A stretch of 64,000 nucleotides of DNA from Branchiostoma floridae (GCF_000003815.2 NC_049996.1:6156012-6220011), one strand, 5' to 3'. Counted from the stretch's first letter, positions 35,801-46,842 are shown. A program made the numbers and translations. The notes: a model not told the origin generated them from the sequence alone.

Positions 35801-37873
35801 TTGTATACGTAGAAAAATTCAAAACTTTCCAGTGGACTAGGAGGGTCTTCATGGGGGCCCTGACAACGATTTACGCTAAATTCAGAAGAACCCCCTACGT
35901 AGTACACTAAATCAAGGAAGGCAATTACGCTAAATTTGGTCGCTTTGCTACGAATTATGTAAATAAGATGGTTTTCCCTACGAGTTATGGGAAATAAAAA
36001 TAGGCTGCCTACGCCTTACGGAAAAGAGCATGCAGACCCTCGACTAAGCATTCCTCTGGAGAACTTACCATAGAATATGTAGTTGCCAGGGTGCACCTCT
36101 GTCAGCTGGGCCATCGTGTCTGCTGGTTGGCTACATGTTGGTGTGGATCCTATACTGACTGTGGGGCACTCTATGCCTTCCTTCTTCAGTCTGTCAATCA
36201 ACATGACACATGCCTGTCAATCATTTCAGGTATGATTGAGCCTGCTTTGGTTGTCAATTATTATAAGTTAAACACAAACAGGAAAGATCCTTCATGGTAA
36301 GGTCCATGATTTCTTTAAAGTTAGACACGTTCACACTCAAAATTTTCACAATGAAATTTACCAACTGATGAAATTTAATACTACCAGAAATATTCAAACC
36401 TCTTACCTGTGGTAAAAATTGGCAATGGCAAATGACATTGGTGTTAGCTGTAATGTTAGTGTTACAGAATTAAAAAGACTGGACTCCAGATTCACACACT
36501 AGCATTTTGCATATCTTGATACAAATTAGCAAAATTGCATCTTACTTTGCAGCAAAAGCCAGAATGTTTTGAGCTGTGCGGTGGCCAATGGCCTTGACTT
36601 CCTCTGGACTATCAGCGTTGTACGAGTCTCCACAGTGAGCATACAGGCCTGCAAACTTCACCCCTGGTGTGCTCACCAAGTACTGCACCAACTGTACACC
36701 ATCCGCTGAGTCATGACTAACTCCAGCTGCAATCATAGAAATCATTTCTTCATGAGTAGATGTGTAACAGTGGGGGTTCAAGTAGCCCCAACCGACCAAG
36801 CCAAACGCCTGTCAGGCTTTGGGCCAAATCGGTTACGCTGCTAGGTTTGTGATCTGATGGCCCAGGTTCGATTCTCGGGAGTCAGAATATTTGTATATAT
36901 TGTTTCTTTTTGTTCTACTCGCCCCTCTTGTCGTTTCAGATGTTACTGAACTTCTGAAAGATTCTTTTCAATTGGTTTTCTTAGGCAGGGCAGACATCTT
37001 ACTTTTGACATGTGACACTCCAAAACATGATGCAAGGAGTAAACCAAATTCTACCTTGTGGCCTCATTTCAAAATGAAAAATTTGAATATCGTCAACATG
37101 AAATAAGCGTTGAAGCACAGTCCAGAATGTTGTACATACCCCTGCCATAGCCACAGTCCACCTTGATGAATACAGACCACTGTTTCCCTGGCACACGTCT
37201 GCTACTGATGGCATCAAGCCCAGATGTACTGTCAATCATCACATGGAACTCCTCCAGCTGGGCTACAAGTTGAGCACATCGAGGCACTTTTTCTTGAGTC
37301 AGAGGTTGTGCAAACAGTACATCATCAAAACCATGGCTGGCATAGAACTCTGCTTCAGCAAGGGTGGAGACCACGATGTGGCATTTTGTACCATTGGTCA
37401 TGATTTCTGCAGCTTCACTACAAGTAAAACAAGAGGTTTTTATTCAATTTGAGCATACATTGTATCTAATATCATTCAACGATATTCACAGATTGTTCTA
37501 CTCCAAAAGAATAAAAAATTAGGAACTGATTTACATAATTAAATTATTAATGCAAAAATAGCAAAAAACACTTAGTGATAAATGATGGGATTTTGACTTG
37601 TGACGTGTAAGCTAATCAATGACGAACACCACCATGTATATAATATGTAAATGTGTAAGTCATTTGCAGAATATCTGCAAAAGCTCTACATATTTCAAGG
37701 AAGTAAAGTCTAGTTTACATTGTTTTATGAGTCTTCATGTGTGGTCGCAGCGACACACCCATCTGGTGACACCGCTGAGCCATGGTGGTCGCATTTCTCT
37801 CCACTTTTCTTATGTCCACCAGAAGAGCAGGAGTGTCCAGGCTGGAGATACTGGATGGAGAGTTGGTTGTCAT
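32821..37873 (-). CDS. DSD: D-serine dehydratase, zinc- and PLP-dependent
   Basis: Seven exons (minus): 37719-37873, 37140-37417, 36546-36726, 36069-36190, 34199-34388, 33253-33358 and 32821-32910. Phases match throughout and give 373 aa, the usual size for animal enzymes. It belongs to the fold-type III (alanine racemase N-terminal domain) D-threonine aldolase/D-serine dehydratase family, which converts D-serine to pyruvate and ammonia. Residues 14-20 read TPALLVD; K47 in RPHMKTHKT fits the PLP lysine. Further family blocks are [19 protein letters not shown], the phosphate-binding SIGSTPT (217-223), HPGNYIFYD and [11 protein letters not shown]. The C-terminus has H344 and C346 (PYHAC), matching the His-x-Cys zinc site known from the chicken enzyme; these residues come from two different exons. 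I chose the ATG at 37873 because a TGA stop lies eight codons upstream in frame. No signal peptide is seen, so it is probably cytosolic. A 5' UTR exon further upstream is possible. Confidence 0.93.
33025..33135 (+). repeat. dispersed retrotransposon 3'-end fragment with (GACA)n/(CA)n tail
   Basis: ACAGCTTTCATCACACCACA, CAACGCACTAAGTA, AATCAATCCATCC, then TTGACAGACAGACAGACACA. It matches the end of the repeat at 9436-9810. It lies in the last intron of the D-serine dehydratase gene. Confidence 0.5.
34694..35023. mobile_element. inverted-repeat element, about 330 bp
   Basis: GCAAGTAAATTTTATGGATG at the left and its near-complement (CATCCATACAATTTACTTGC) at the right. A single-ended relative of the left arm is near 59630 (GCAAATAAACTTTATGGATG). 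It lies in the fourth intron of the D-serine dehydratase gene. Confidence 0.5.
36763..36935 (+). mobile_element. tRNA-derived SINE, copy 4
   Basis: It starts TGTAACAGTGGGGGTTCAAG, has the tRNA-like block ATCGGTTACGCTGCTAGG and a B box GGTTCGATTCTC followed by GGGAGTC, then TTGTTCTACTCGCCCCTC. It is the clearest member of the group also seen at 9811-10105, 12247 and 14145, and sits in the second intron of the D-serine dehydratase gene. Confidence 0.65.
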
Positions 37874-38287
37874 GATGCCTAGTAGGCTACCTGTTCAAGG
37901 GCACATACACGACAATATGGTTGCTGTTGGCCAAACCAAGGATCCATATGCATGTGGCTGGCTATGGGCATTTCTAGGGGGAAGAGGCATCAGACAGCAT
38001 CAGAACCAAGTGGCTGTCAGCGGAACTTCAGACTCAAAATAACTGACAGTTTCTGTAGCCTGATGTGATATTAAAATAGCCCAGGTGCCCAGGCCTGGTG
38101 CACAGCCTAGGCTTTTCAGTAAACCCCCTCCAAGCATCTGAAGGAAAATCGTGTCGTTTGTTGCTGTTAAACTGTCCCCATCTGCTGATTTGAACAAAAG
38201 CATATAAAAGAATAGGTCTTGATTTTCCCCCATCAACCCCAGCTTGGAGAGTAACTTTACATTTCAGTAAATTATTTATAATAATTG

Positions 38288-38556
38288 AGTCGCGTGGCGC
38301 GTTGACACACCCGATCCCTCGATCTCGGAAGTTAAGCAACGCGACGGTCCGGACAGTGCTTGGATGGGAGACCAACCAAGGACGTCCGGATTGCTGTAGC
38401 CTCACGAAGCTTTCCACGAAATCGTCTTCCGGGAGGGACGTAAAACGGGGGTCCCGTGCTCGAGGAGGTGCCTCGACCACGTTAATCAGCCTCATTACTC
38501 ATAATGGGTACCTACTGGCTGGCAAAATACACCTGGTGATTATTATTATTATTAAA
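38288..38556 (+). mobile_element. 5S-rRNA-derived SINE (SINE3 type)
   Basis: The head closely follows 5S rRNA: CCCGATCCCTCGATCTCGG, AAGTTAAGCAACG, GTGCTTGGATGGGAGACC, ATTGCTGTAGCCT. The GATCTCGGAAG and TGGATGGGAGAC blocks cover the internal Pol III promoter of 5S genes. A body with GGGAGGGACGTAAAAC and GGGGTCCCGTG follows, and an (ATT)n tail at about 38540-38556. The retained promoter, body and microsatellite tail mark a SINE and not a 5S gene. Confidence 0.8.
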
Positions 38557-39838
38557 CCTCCTGATCGAAAATTATGCTCAAGTTGCATCACCAGCATCAC
38601 AGAGTTTCACAATACTTACCTGCCTGAAAGCACAAAGTGTTGCTGCCAATGTGTTTTACTTCAGTTATAAAAGGTCACTTGCACCAAGGAGGTTATATGA
38701 CCTCCTTTCTTGCACAGTACTCACATTGGATCGATCCAAACTGCCAAATTAAGACATGTGGCTTCCGATGTCCAGTTTCCCCAACCGCACTCCACAGGTC
38801 AGGTCAGATGAGGTCATTTCTGTGGGGTTGTCAGTAACGACACCTAGCGAGAGCTAATCAAAGGCTCTGTTCAAGCAGATGTTAGAAGGGGAGATTTCTG
38901 ACTGTTGGGTTTCCCTACTCATGGGACATGTGACCGGTGGCACGATAGATAAGGTTGGTCATAAACGCCTTAGAAGGATGTTGTTGTTGATGTCCTTGTT
39001 TAACGTCTAATATTGTTAAGTGGTAACGTTAACGTTAACGTTAACGTACGTTACGAAGTAGAGCCAGAAACAAGGGACTGTACATGTACAAAGACTCTAC
39101 AAACAAACGCACACTGTCAGTTTATTGTCAGTGGTCGTCTAGGGTTGTATGTCAAGTAAACCAGTCGTTTCCACAGAAATTGCGGCGGTCAGTCGGCAGC
39201 AACAAGGCACCCCTTTTCCATCGGAAACGATAGCGGGGTCTGCGGTGTAACTTTCGATTCCTCCGACTAAAAAAGTAGTTCCGCATTTTCGAATATAACG
39301 TTAGATGTTTGTTGTCGGTGTTATTTTTGCGAACTTGATGCAATGTTTATGCCAGTCTGTCGTCGATCTCTACTTAACCTAGAACAATTCACTCTACCAG
39401 CGGTTCAGGAATGCAGTCACTGCGATGATGAACTTGAAACAACGCCCGAGGCAGAGAGCGTAGAAATAGTGCCGGAATATTACATCATGGAGGGTCCCGT
39501 CAATAAATCTGTGAATCCAATATTTCAGTGTATTTTCAAATAGGATAGGTTTCAAACTGCTACAAATTTGACAGAGCATAGAAATGGACAATCTTGAAAT
39601 TTTACGTTCACATTTAACTAGTCATATTCTAAACATAGGACTAAACATGATATAAGGAATAACACCCCCATAACAAATAGAACACTCCATCCTATTCACA
39701 AGTATAATTGTGTATCTCTACGCGCTTTAGCACCGCCATTTGTGACGGAACCGTTCTGAGACGATATCTTCTGCAATCTGAAGCATCCCTCAGCAAACTC
39801 GACTTATATTGACTAAAAGCGACGAACAACTCCGTCTC
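38557..39838. other. divergent intergenic region upstream of eIF1
   Basis: It contains a short perfect (AACGTT)n run at about 39023-39050 and a GC-richer stretch. Promoters of eIF1 (plus) and of the D-serine dehydratase gene (minus) should lie between 37.9 and 39.8 kb. I see no clear TATA box. Confidence 0.4.
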
Positions 39839-42800
39839 ATGTCGTCCTCGATCGAGAATCTGAAAACATTTGGTAAGTTTCAGGGCCAGATTTTCAACTG
39901 ATTCGTCGTAAATCCTCGAACCAAAATTATGTGTATTTTGACTGCGTAGCCTCTTTGCCTCGACGGGTGGGGAGAGAACATTTTGGTGACGCGATATTTC
40001 ACGTGTAACATATTCCTCATGTGGTATGGGCACGGGAAGATGATAAACAGCATTACTGTGGCCGTATAATCGGACCCTTCCTATAGAATTCCTGTCGAAA
40101 TTCTGATAATTTGTTATGAAGTGTCGAGGCGAGGAGAAAATAATTTGGGTGGGGTTGTTGACGTCATGAAAGCTTGCCAAAAATTGCCAATCCAAATGAA
40201 TTAATTTTAAAGCAGTTTCCTTTACCTTTAGGGTACAGATCACCAATGGCCGGCAGGCATCTACAGCATTCATAACATGTCAGAAAAAGGCTGTCAAAAG
40301 TCACCTACCTGAAGTTTAGTCGTTGGAAAACTCATATTGGCAGAAAAGTATGGCTTCTAAACTGTCTGTCTACGAAATTTGAAGCATTTCGGTTCGGTGC
40401 AAAGGTCATCAAAGCAGCTAAACGCACCCTGGTGACCTTTTGACATTTTGAGGACAGCATCAAAACAATGGAAACAACACATATTCTATACTGCCCAGGA
40501 AACCAAAAACATGGCTAAAAACCAATTTTTTTCGCAAAATGAAATAACCAGAACTCTTACCTGTAATTTCCAGCTCCAAAATGCCAACATTTCCCAATAA
40601 AGAGGCCTCTAAACTTACTTTTAACAAACCAGGTTCTATGGCATCATTTTGCCGGGTCTGCGCATGTCTCTAATGGTGACCTTTCACCTGTTACAGGCTT
40701 CAAGTTCAAGATAGACAAATTTCAATTATTTCACATGGTGCGGAAAAGGGTTGCTCAGTATTAGCCTGAGTTTCAAAGATTTCTGACAAAGAATAGTCTC
40801 TTGGGAATAGTTTGGATAACAGGTGTTAGAGAGCTGTCCTCAATGCTGTGACAGTGGTCTGAGTCTATATGGTCAGGTCCCCTGTCATTTGGCAAAAAGT
40901 GACAATCAAGGAAAGGGAGTTGAAAACTGCTCACCTTGACACAAGGGGACTACTCTACCTCCATTTAGGCTCCTGAATCAGTACTAAAATGCTGTTAGTT
41001 TAGACCTGTAAGCACTTGATGAGTGTACATATTGCAATATATAGCCAAAGGATACAAAAAGTTGAAAAACTGATAAAAAGGACAAAAAAGTATCAAAATG
41101 GAAGAATTTCTCAATGAATCTAAGTCAAATGCGTTAATTGAAGCTTGCCCCGGGGTCACATTACCAATTTCAGGGGAAATATAAACCACAATGGCTCACC
41201 TACACCCCCCCCCCCCCATTCTGTGCACATTATGCACTGTCAGTAAATGCTTGAAAGTGTATCCTAGCAGCTTTTATATACAAATTTAGGTGCCTAAATT
41301 GAGGAACAGTAGCCTCTTTCTGTCTGGGGTACTAGCAGATTATACCATTTCTTCCTTCTAAGTGCCACTTTTTGCAAAGCAATATTGAGCCAAACCATAG
41401 CCTGAGGCCTCCACCATAGCCCTCGTGACACATGAGTTAACAACTCCCAGGGGACTGTTCCTGGGAGAACGGTCTCCGGGAAGTCTTCGAAATTTGTAAC
41501 GACCCTGCCTCGCATCACTCGAAGTGACCGACACTTGTCTACCTTGAACTTCAAACCCATATGAAAATACTGGAGGGTACAGATCACCAATGGCCGGCAG
41601 GCATCTACAGCATTCATAACATGTCAGAAAAAGGCTGTCAAAAGTCACCTACCTGAAGTTTAGTCGTTGGAAAACTCATATTGGCAGAAAAGTATGGCTT
41701 CTAAACTGTCTGTCTACGAAATTTGAAGCATTTCGGTTCGGTGCAAAGGTCATCAAAGCAGCTAAACGCACCCTGGTGACCTTTTGACATTTTGAGGACA
41801 GCATCAAAACAATGGAAACAACACATATTCTATACTGCCCAGGAAACCAAAAACATGGCTAAAAACCAATTTTTTTCGCAAAATGAAATAACCAGAACTC
41901 TTACCTGTAATTTCCAGCTCCAAAATGCCAACATTTCCCAATAAAGAGGCCTCTAAACTTACTTTTAACAAACCAGGTTCTATGGCATCATTTTGCCGGG
42001 TCTGCGCATGTCTCTAATGGTGACCTTTCACCTGTTAGTGTTACCTACTACAGTACCTCTGACATCGCCAGACATTGTTATTTCTCTTCAAAATGCTCAA
42101 ATGACCCCCAAGAGCCAGCTTTCCAACCGTATCCTGTACACCCCCCTCCCCACCTGGCCAGGATGCCAGAAACATTTACCAGGGCCTACACAGGCCGACT
42201 GAATTAGACAGCACGATAGATTAAGATCGGGCATCTTACGATATTGCAAAATTATGAAAGAATCCTCCTCTTGAGTCTCTGCTTTGTATTTTTATTTCAC
42301 TTCACTCCACCATAGCTGAGGCAACTACGGCAAACGAATAAATGAACAACGGCAAGGGAAAACGTACTTTACCAGTATATTACTACTAGTATTATACTGT
42401 ATAATGTATTCCTGCCGAGTTGAGGACAGACCCATTACTTAGAGATGAGTTTTTGTGTTTCCGGCGCATGAAGATACCCTTTTCCTCCGTTTTTCTGCAC
42501 GTCCCTGTCTCCCTGGAGTCTTGCCTACTTCGTCTTGGCATCTTCAAAAATCCCCAAGTATTTTCACAACCCAACCTGTTACAAACATCTGTCACTGTTC
42601 AAACTACTGTGTGATTAAATCAGGCTAGGTTTTTTCTAGCTGATAAGATGGCTGTCTTTCTCCAAAGTGGCTTTATTTCTAAGGACGGGGATTTGGGGCG
42701 ATTTCTAGACATGAAATGTAAATTATGAAGCGTCCATTCTAACAGTGGATGATTTTTTTTTCAAATTCAATATTGGAATAGTCCATTTTTGCGTAAGCAG

Positions 42801-45229
42801 TGGTCGAAATACTTTTTTCCAGTGTTCTGCAATATTGCAGATTGTCAAAATTTTCTTCTGCAATTCTGAAATACTTTCTGCAAACACACAAGCCTCCATA
42901 CATCCTTCCCAACCTAATCATGTCTTGTATATAAATCATATTTAGCTTTGCAATGCATAGCATTACTGTGATTTTTATTTCTCTCACTCTATTTTTAATT
43001 TCAGTCTGCAAAGATGATCCTTTTCTGCAGGGAAGTTATAATTCCCTGATACCACCATAAGTGTTTTATCCACATTGCCATGACACTACTTAACGGGCTA
43101 CTACAGCTTGAATTATACCAATCAATTCATAAATGTACTTAGTTATTATCACACCTACTTCCACACAACATACTAATAAAGGTACACCAAATAAGCAACT
43201 GTATATGATTTTTGGGAACAGAATTTTTAAGGTAGCATTCACCTTTTGTCAGTGACACTGAGCTGATCTATTGTATTGGAGAACAGGTTTCATACCCTAA
43301 CTATGAATTGATATGCAAAGGAGGTGAAGACAACTTTTAGATAGTCCAACAGGAAACAAAAGCAAGACAATGCCAAGACAACACTAGTTTGCTAACATAT
43401 TAAAAACCATTGAATCCCAATCCTGATTTTTTCATTCTGCAAAATTGCAGATTGTTTAATTTTTCTTCTGCAATCTTGAAAATCCTTCTGCAAATTGCAG
43501 ATTGCAGATGGGTATTTCGAACACTGCGTAAAGAGAAGGGGTGGAGTGAAATATGCTGAATTTGCTCATGTTTAAGCAAATACCTGCCTTTCTAGTTTAA
43601 ATTGATCCCTTTGAACATTACTTGCCATGTAGTACACAGTTCATTCTTTGCACAACTCCAGCATGGTTCCCATTGTTATTTCAATGATACTGGCATAGAG
43701 GGAAGTGATTCATGAAAATACTAGTACATTGAGATAGCTATCATACTTAAGTCTATAAAGTAGCGTATCCACCCCTTACAGGCTGCAATGCCAGTATTTA
43801 AAACATTTTTTTCTTAATTCCAGATCCCTTTGCTGATGCAAGTAAGTCCGAGGAAGGCAGTGGGCAGGACTCACTGATTCACATAAGAATACAGCAGCGC
43901 AATGGTCGCAAAACCCTGACCACTGTGCAGGGCATCAGTGAAGACTACGACAAGAAGAAGATTGTCAAGGCTTTCAAGAAGGTAAGTTGGACATTTTGAA
44001 TGTCATCTTGGGTTTTATTGTCAGCATAAGGGCACTGTTAATCCCACTTAAGTACATGTATGGACCCGTCTAGACTAGAAAACTGTCCAACTAAGTAGTG
44101 TTGCAATTGTACACGCAGTTGCAAACTATACAAGACGTTTAACATTGTGCGCATATTACCCTAACAGGGCTCGAAATACTGGGTGCATGTGCACCCAGGT
44201 GCACCCAAAATTGGAGCTGTGCACCCAAGTATTTTCTGTACAGGGTGCACCCAAATATTTTCTTGGGTTTATGTATGTAAAGATATCAAAGTGTACTAGT
44301 AAACATCATATTCTTGACATCTAAGGTTTAGAAAGATAATAAAAATGTCTGTCATGGTACTTGTTTAAGAATTTGATATGATAGCATGTACCTATGTTTT
44401 GTTATCAGGTTTTTCTGACATTCTACTTAAATTTAAGTGTGCACCAGGGCTCTAGCCAGCGTCCGTTTTTCCGTCAATTGACGGAAATTTGCTGCGTGTG
44501 ACGGAAAATTTTTTTAAACCAATCCGTCAACCTTCACGGACAAAAATTCTTGGTGGAAGCTACATGCGGTCGTAAAAGCCACACACTGTTAGTTTTGCTA
44601 TTGTTATGATTGTTGACAATGTGTGTCAGCGCCCTTTCCCATACGATAATCTCATTAAAAACCTGTTTTTCAAGGTCTCCGTTCTGTCTTTCTAAATTGA
44701 TTTTCGCGGTTTTCGCGACAATGGGAATTGGTTGACGGAAAAAAAATTCAAGCTGGCTAGAGCCCTGGTGTGCACCCAAGAAAGTTTTGGTGCACCCAAT
44801 TTTTTTAAGCTGGGTGCACCTAATCTCAAAAATGAATTTCGAGCCCTGCCTCAATTTGGGACAAGAGTGAGGTTGCAATAATGAATCAGTTAATTTTTTC
44901 TAGAAAACTTGCATTTCCCATACCAACTTGTATGTTGGCTGGTTTTGTGTATTCCATATTTGAGAACAATTGTCAATAATTCCCGACACTTGACACAATT
45001 TTGTGATCGGGTCTTTATGGAGAGCTATGTTTGCATATTACTATAGTATGATTATTAATGTACTTGATGTGTGTATCTGCAGGAGTTTGCATGCAATGGT
45101 ACAGTTGTGGAGCATCCTGAATACGGTGAAGTGATCCAGCTTCAGGGAGACCAGCGCAACAAGGTGTGTGACCTTCTTGTCACCTGGAAGCTGGCCACTG
45201 CTGGCAACCTCAAGGTCCACGGCTTCTAA
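39839..45229 (+). CDS. EIF1: translation initiation factor eIF1 (SUI1)
   Basis: Three exons give 112 aa: 39839-39872, 43824-43981 and 45083-45229. The small first exon reads MSSSIENLKTF and ends one base into a codon; with exon 2 this becomes FDPFADASK, matching animal eIF1. The SUI1 domain is nearly complete and highly conserved: IHIRIQQRNGRKTLTTVQGI, YDKKKIVKAFKK, FACNGTVVEHPEYGEVIQLQ, and the terminal LKVHGF. eIF1 binds the 40S subunit near the P site and keeps the scanning complex open, enforcing AUG selection. The start is set by the family length (113 aa in human) and by the phase-1 junction TTTG|GTAAGT. The first intron (3951 nt) and second intron (1101 nt) are both rich in repeats. 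Confidence 0.97.
40231..40693. repeat. 463-bp direct duplication, copy 1 (eIF1 intron 1)
   Basis: Identical by eye to 41575-42037 at a constant offset of 1344 bp. It begins GGGTACAGATCACC and ends TTTCACCTGTTA. Neither copy shows TG...CA LTR ends or flanking target duplications. Confidence 0.95.
41575..42037. repeat. 463-bp direct duplication, copy 2 (eIF1 intron 1)
   Basis: Second copy of 40231-40693, separated from it by 881 bp of unrelated sequence. I noticed no substitution or indel between them, so the duplication is either very recent or an assembly effect. Confidence 0.95.
42798..43526. mobile_element. inverted-repeat element, family C copy 2
   Basis: The termini CAGTGGTCGAAATAC and GTATTTCGAACACTG are inverted matches. 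They are flanked by CGTAAG (left) and CGTAAA (right). Inside, TTGCAGATTGT and CTTCTGCAAT words occur near both ends in the same direction. It lies in eIF1 intron 1. Confidence 0.65.
44165..44848. mobile_element. inverted-repeat element, family C copy 3, hosting a nested insertion
   Basis: Left CAGGGCTCGAAATACTGG, right AAATGAATTTCGAGCCCTG. Several GGGTGCACCCAA words lie near both ends. It is interrupted by the complete element at 44445-44767. It lies in eIF1 intron 2. Confidence 0.65.
44445..44767. mobile_element. hAT-like MITE nested in family C copy 3
   Basis: 323 bp with termini CAGGGCTCTAGCCAGC and its complement, and a perfect 8-bp target duplication GTGTGCAC at 44437-44444 and 44768-44775. 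Inner words GTCCGTTTTTCCGTCAA and GTTGACGGAAA are also inverted. Eight-base duplications and CAGGG ends fit hAT. Confidence 0.85.
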
Positions 45230-45781
45230 ATCACCAAGCGGTCATTTGGCCCGACTGGCGGTGTTGATGGTCCCGACTGACCGGACACACTTTTTACACA
45301 TAGCTTTAGATTTTAGAGCAGGAGAACCAGTGTAGCATGAGGTGGTAAACTAGACAGCAGACTCACATGTATTGGATCTGAACCGACACAATTCAATGGT
45401 TTTACAGCAGCGAAGAAGTTAGCCAGAGCTGGAGGTATGGAGGGAGTAACATGAAGTGTCATGCAGAAAGACCTAACCTATTATTTGTTGGTCAGCCATA
45501 GTTAAGTGATCTAATGGTATGAATCAAGTAGGGGAAGAACTGTAGCCTGTTAATACTGCCTGGACAGAGATAGCTCTTGTCGATATGTGCAGACCTTTAT
45601 CTATACTGCTGATGTATGTTGTAATCAGTACATGTAGACAAGGGCTGTGTATGTTGAGATATGTTAATCAGGTTAGTAAAGTATGTCAAAAACATTTGGA
45701 ATGGTAACTTGTGTAAGCATCAGTCTTAATCTGCCTACAATTTATGTCCACCTATTGTTTTGCAATTTCCTGCATTGTATG

Positions 45782-45787
45782 AATAAA
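45782..45787 (+). terminator. poly(A) signal of eIF1
   Basis: AATAAA about 550 nt after the eIF1 stop codon; the next 20-30 nt would carry the cleavage site. Confidence 0.7.
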
Positions 45788-45814
45788 CTTCACGTCAAAT
45801 ATCTGTTCCATTCT

Positions 45815-46404
45815 TGTTGTACATTGTAGTTGTGATTCTTTTTTTCAGCCTAAATTTAGGGCTGAAATATATGTGACTGATAATATGGGTTTTTCCATTC
45901 AAACTTTTTGAAGCTGCACAATATAACATTTTGGCACAAAAGGACAGAACAGCAGACAACACAAGAATCTTATCTTACAATTTGTGTGACGCTGAAAAAT
46001 TACAAGTTACAAAATGTAAGGCAAAAATAGTCAGTACATGTAGAAGGAATTTGACAGCAACTGCAGGGTAAGACAGTTTTTTTTTCTAAATCGCCCTATA
46101 GTATCTTAAGTATCCATAGGGCAAGAACTGAAAAAAAATCTGGCCCCAAATTTAATCTGTTAGTGTTACGTCTGTAGAGTCCATGGTCAAAGATTCTGAT
46201 TGTTGCGGGGTTACCACCAGCATCCTGTACTTATCCTTCTCATGCTGTTGCTACTGTACTTAGTTTGTTTGTAAGAAGTGGTCGGGGCGCAGCCAAAGAC
46301 GTCTGGGGTTTCCCTCTCGTTAGTCGCCGCGATGCTGGAAACTCCAAACCGAGAGAGGAAACAAACCCCATCTGCTTGGAGTTTAAGCACACGTCACAAG
46401 AACT
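45815..46404. other. no gene recognised
   Basis: AT-rich intergenic sequence after the eIF1 3' end, with nothing recognisable. Confidence 0.4.
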
Positions 46405-46412
46405 GCTATAAC

Positions 46413-46842
46413 TAGGGGCGGGTACTGGTACATCATACCGATACAAAACCGTTTTTTCTTGTTGGACAGGACCTGAAAAAATTTGGTGGACCAGATGTTG
46501 GACCAAATAGAAAATGAACAGACAGTATGGACCAACCCGTTTTGTGGCTTACAGGTGGAAGAAAATGACGAGCGAAGTTTATAGTCATTTCTCTCAAGTT
46601 TTACAGTCAATCGTACAGAGGCAGTTAGCCTTGTAGGATTTTAAAATGTCCATGGGAGTAGAATGCCCCGCCAAACACATTCCTTGTGGCAAAATGGACT
46701 ACTGTTTTGAGTGTCGTCCATTTAAAAGTTTTCACATACGGAATCAGGTCTACATGTAGGTTCAGGTACGGACCTGAACCGGACCTGAATTTTCTGTACC
46801 AGTATAATCAAACAACTGATAGTGAGTGAGTACCCACCCCTA
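46413..46842 (+). mobile_element. hAT-like MITE, family B copy 3
   Basis: The ends TAGGGGCGGGTACTGGTAC and GTACCCACCCCTA are inverted matches. Flanks are GCTATAAC (46405-46412) and GCTATAAT (46843-46850), a 7/8 target duplication. The interior is shared with 21857-22345 and, inverted, 15240-15632. Confidence 0.85.

Noticed and set aside
36190-36213. Upstream acceptor for exon 4 of the D-serine dehydratase (ACAG at 36214)
   Set aside because: It would need a different incoming phase and leads to a stop; the acceptor giving a start at 36190 fits the phase and the family alignment.
38288-38400. Functional 5S rRNA gene
   Set aside because: Many mismatches to 5S, followed by a SINE body and an (ATT)n tail.
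40370-40395. Alternative eIF1 first exon ending TTCG|GTTCGG
   Set aside because: A TGA stop lies in frame just upstream and the GTAAGT donor at 39873 gives a perfect eIF1 N-terminus.
40231-42037. LTR retrotransposon with 463-bp LTRs
   Set aside because: The copies do not begin TG and end CA, there is no target duplication, and the 881-bp middle has no gag or pol similarity.
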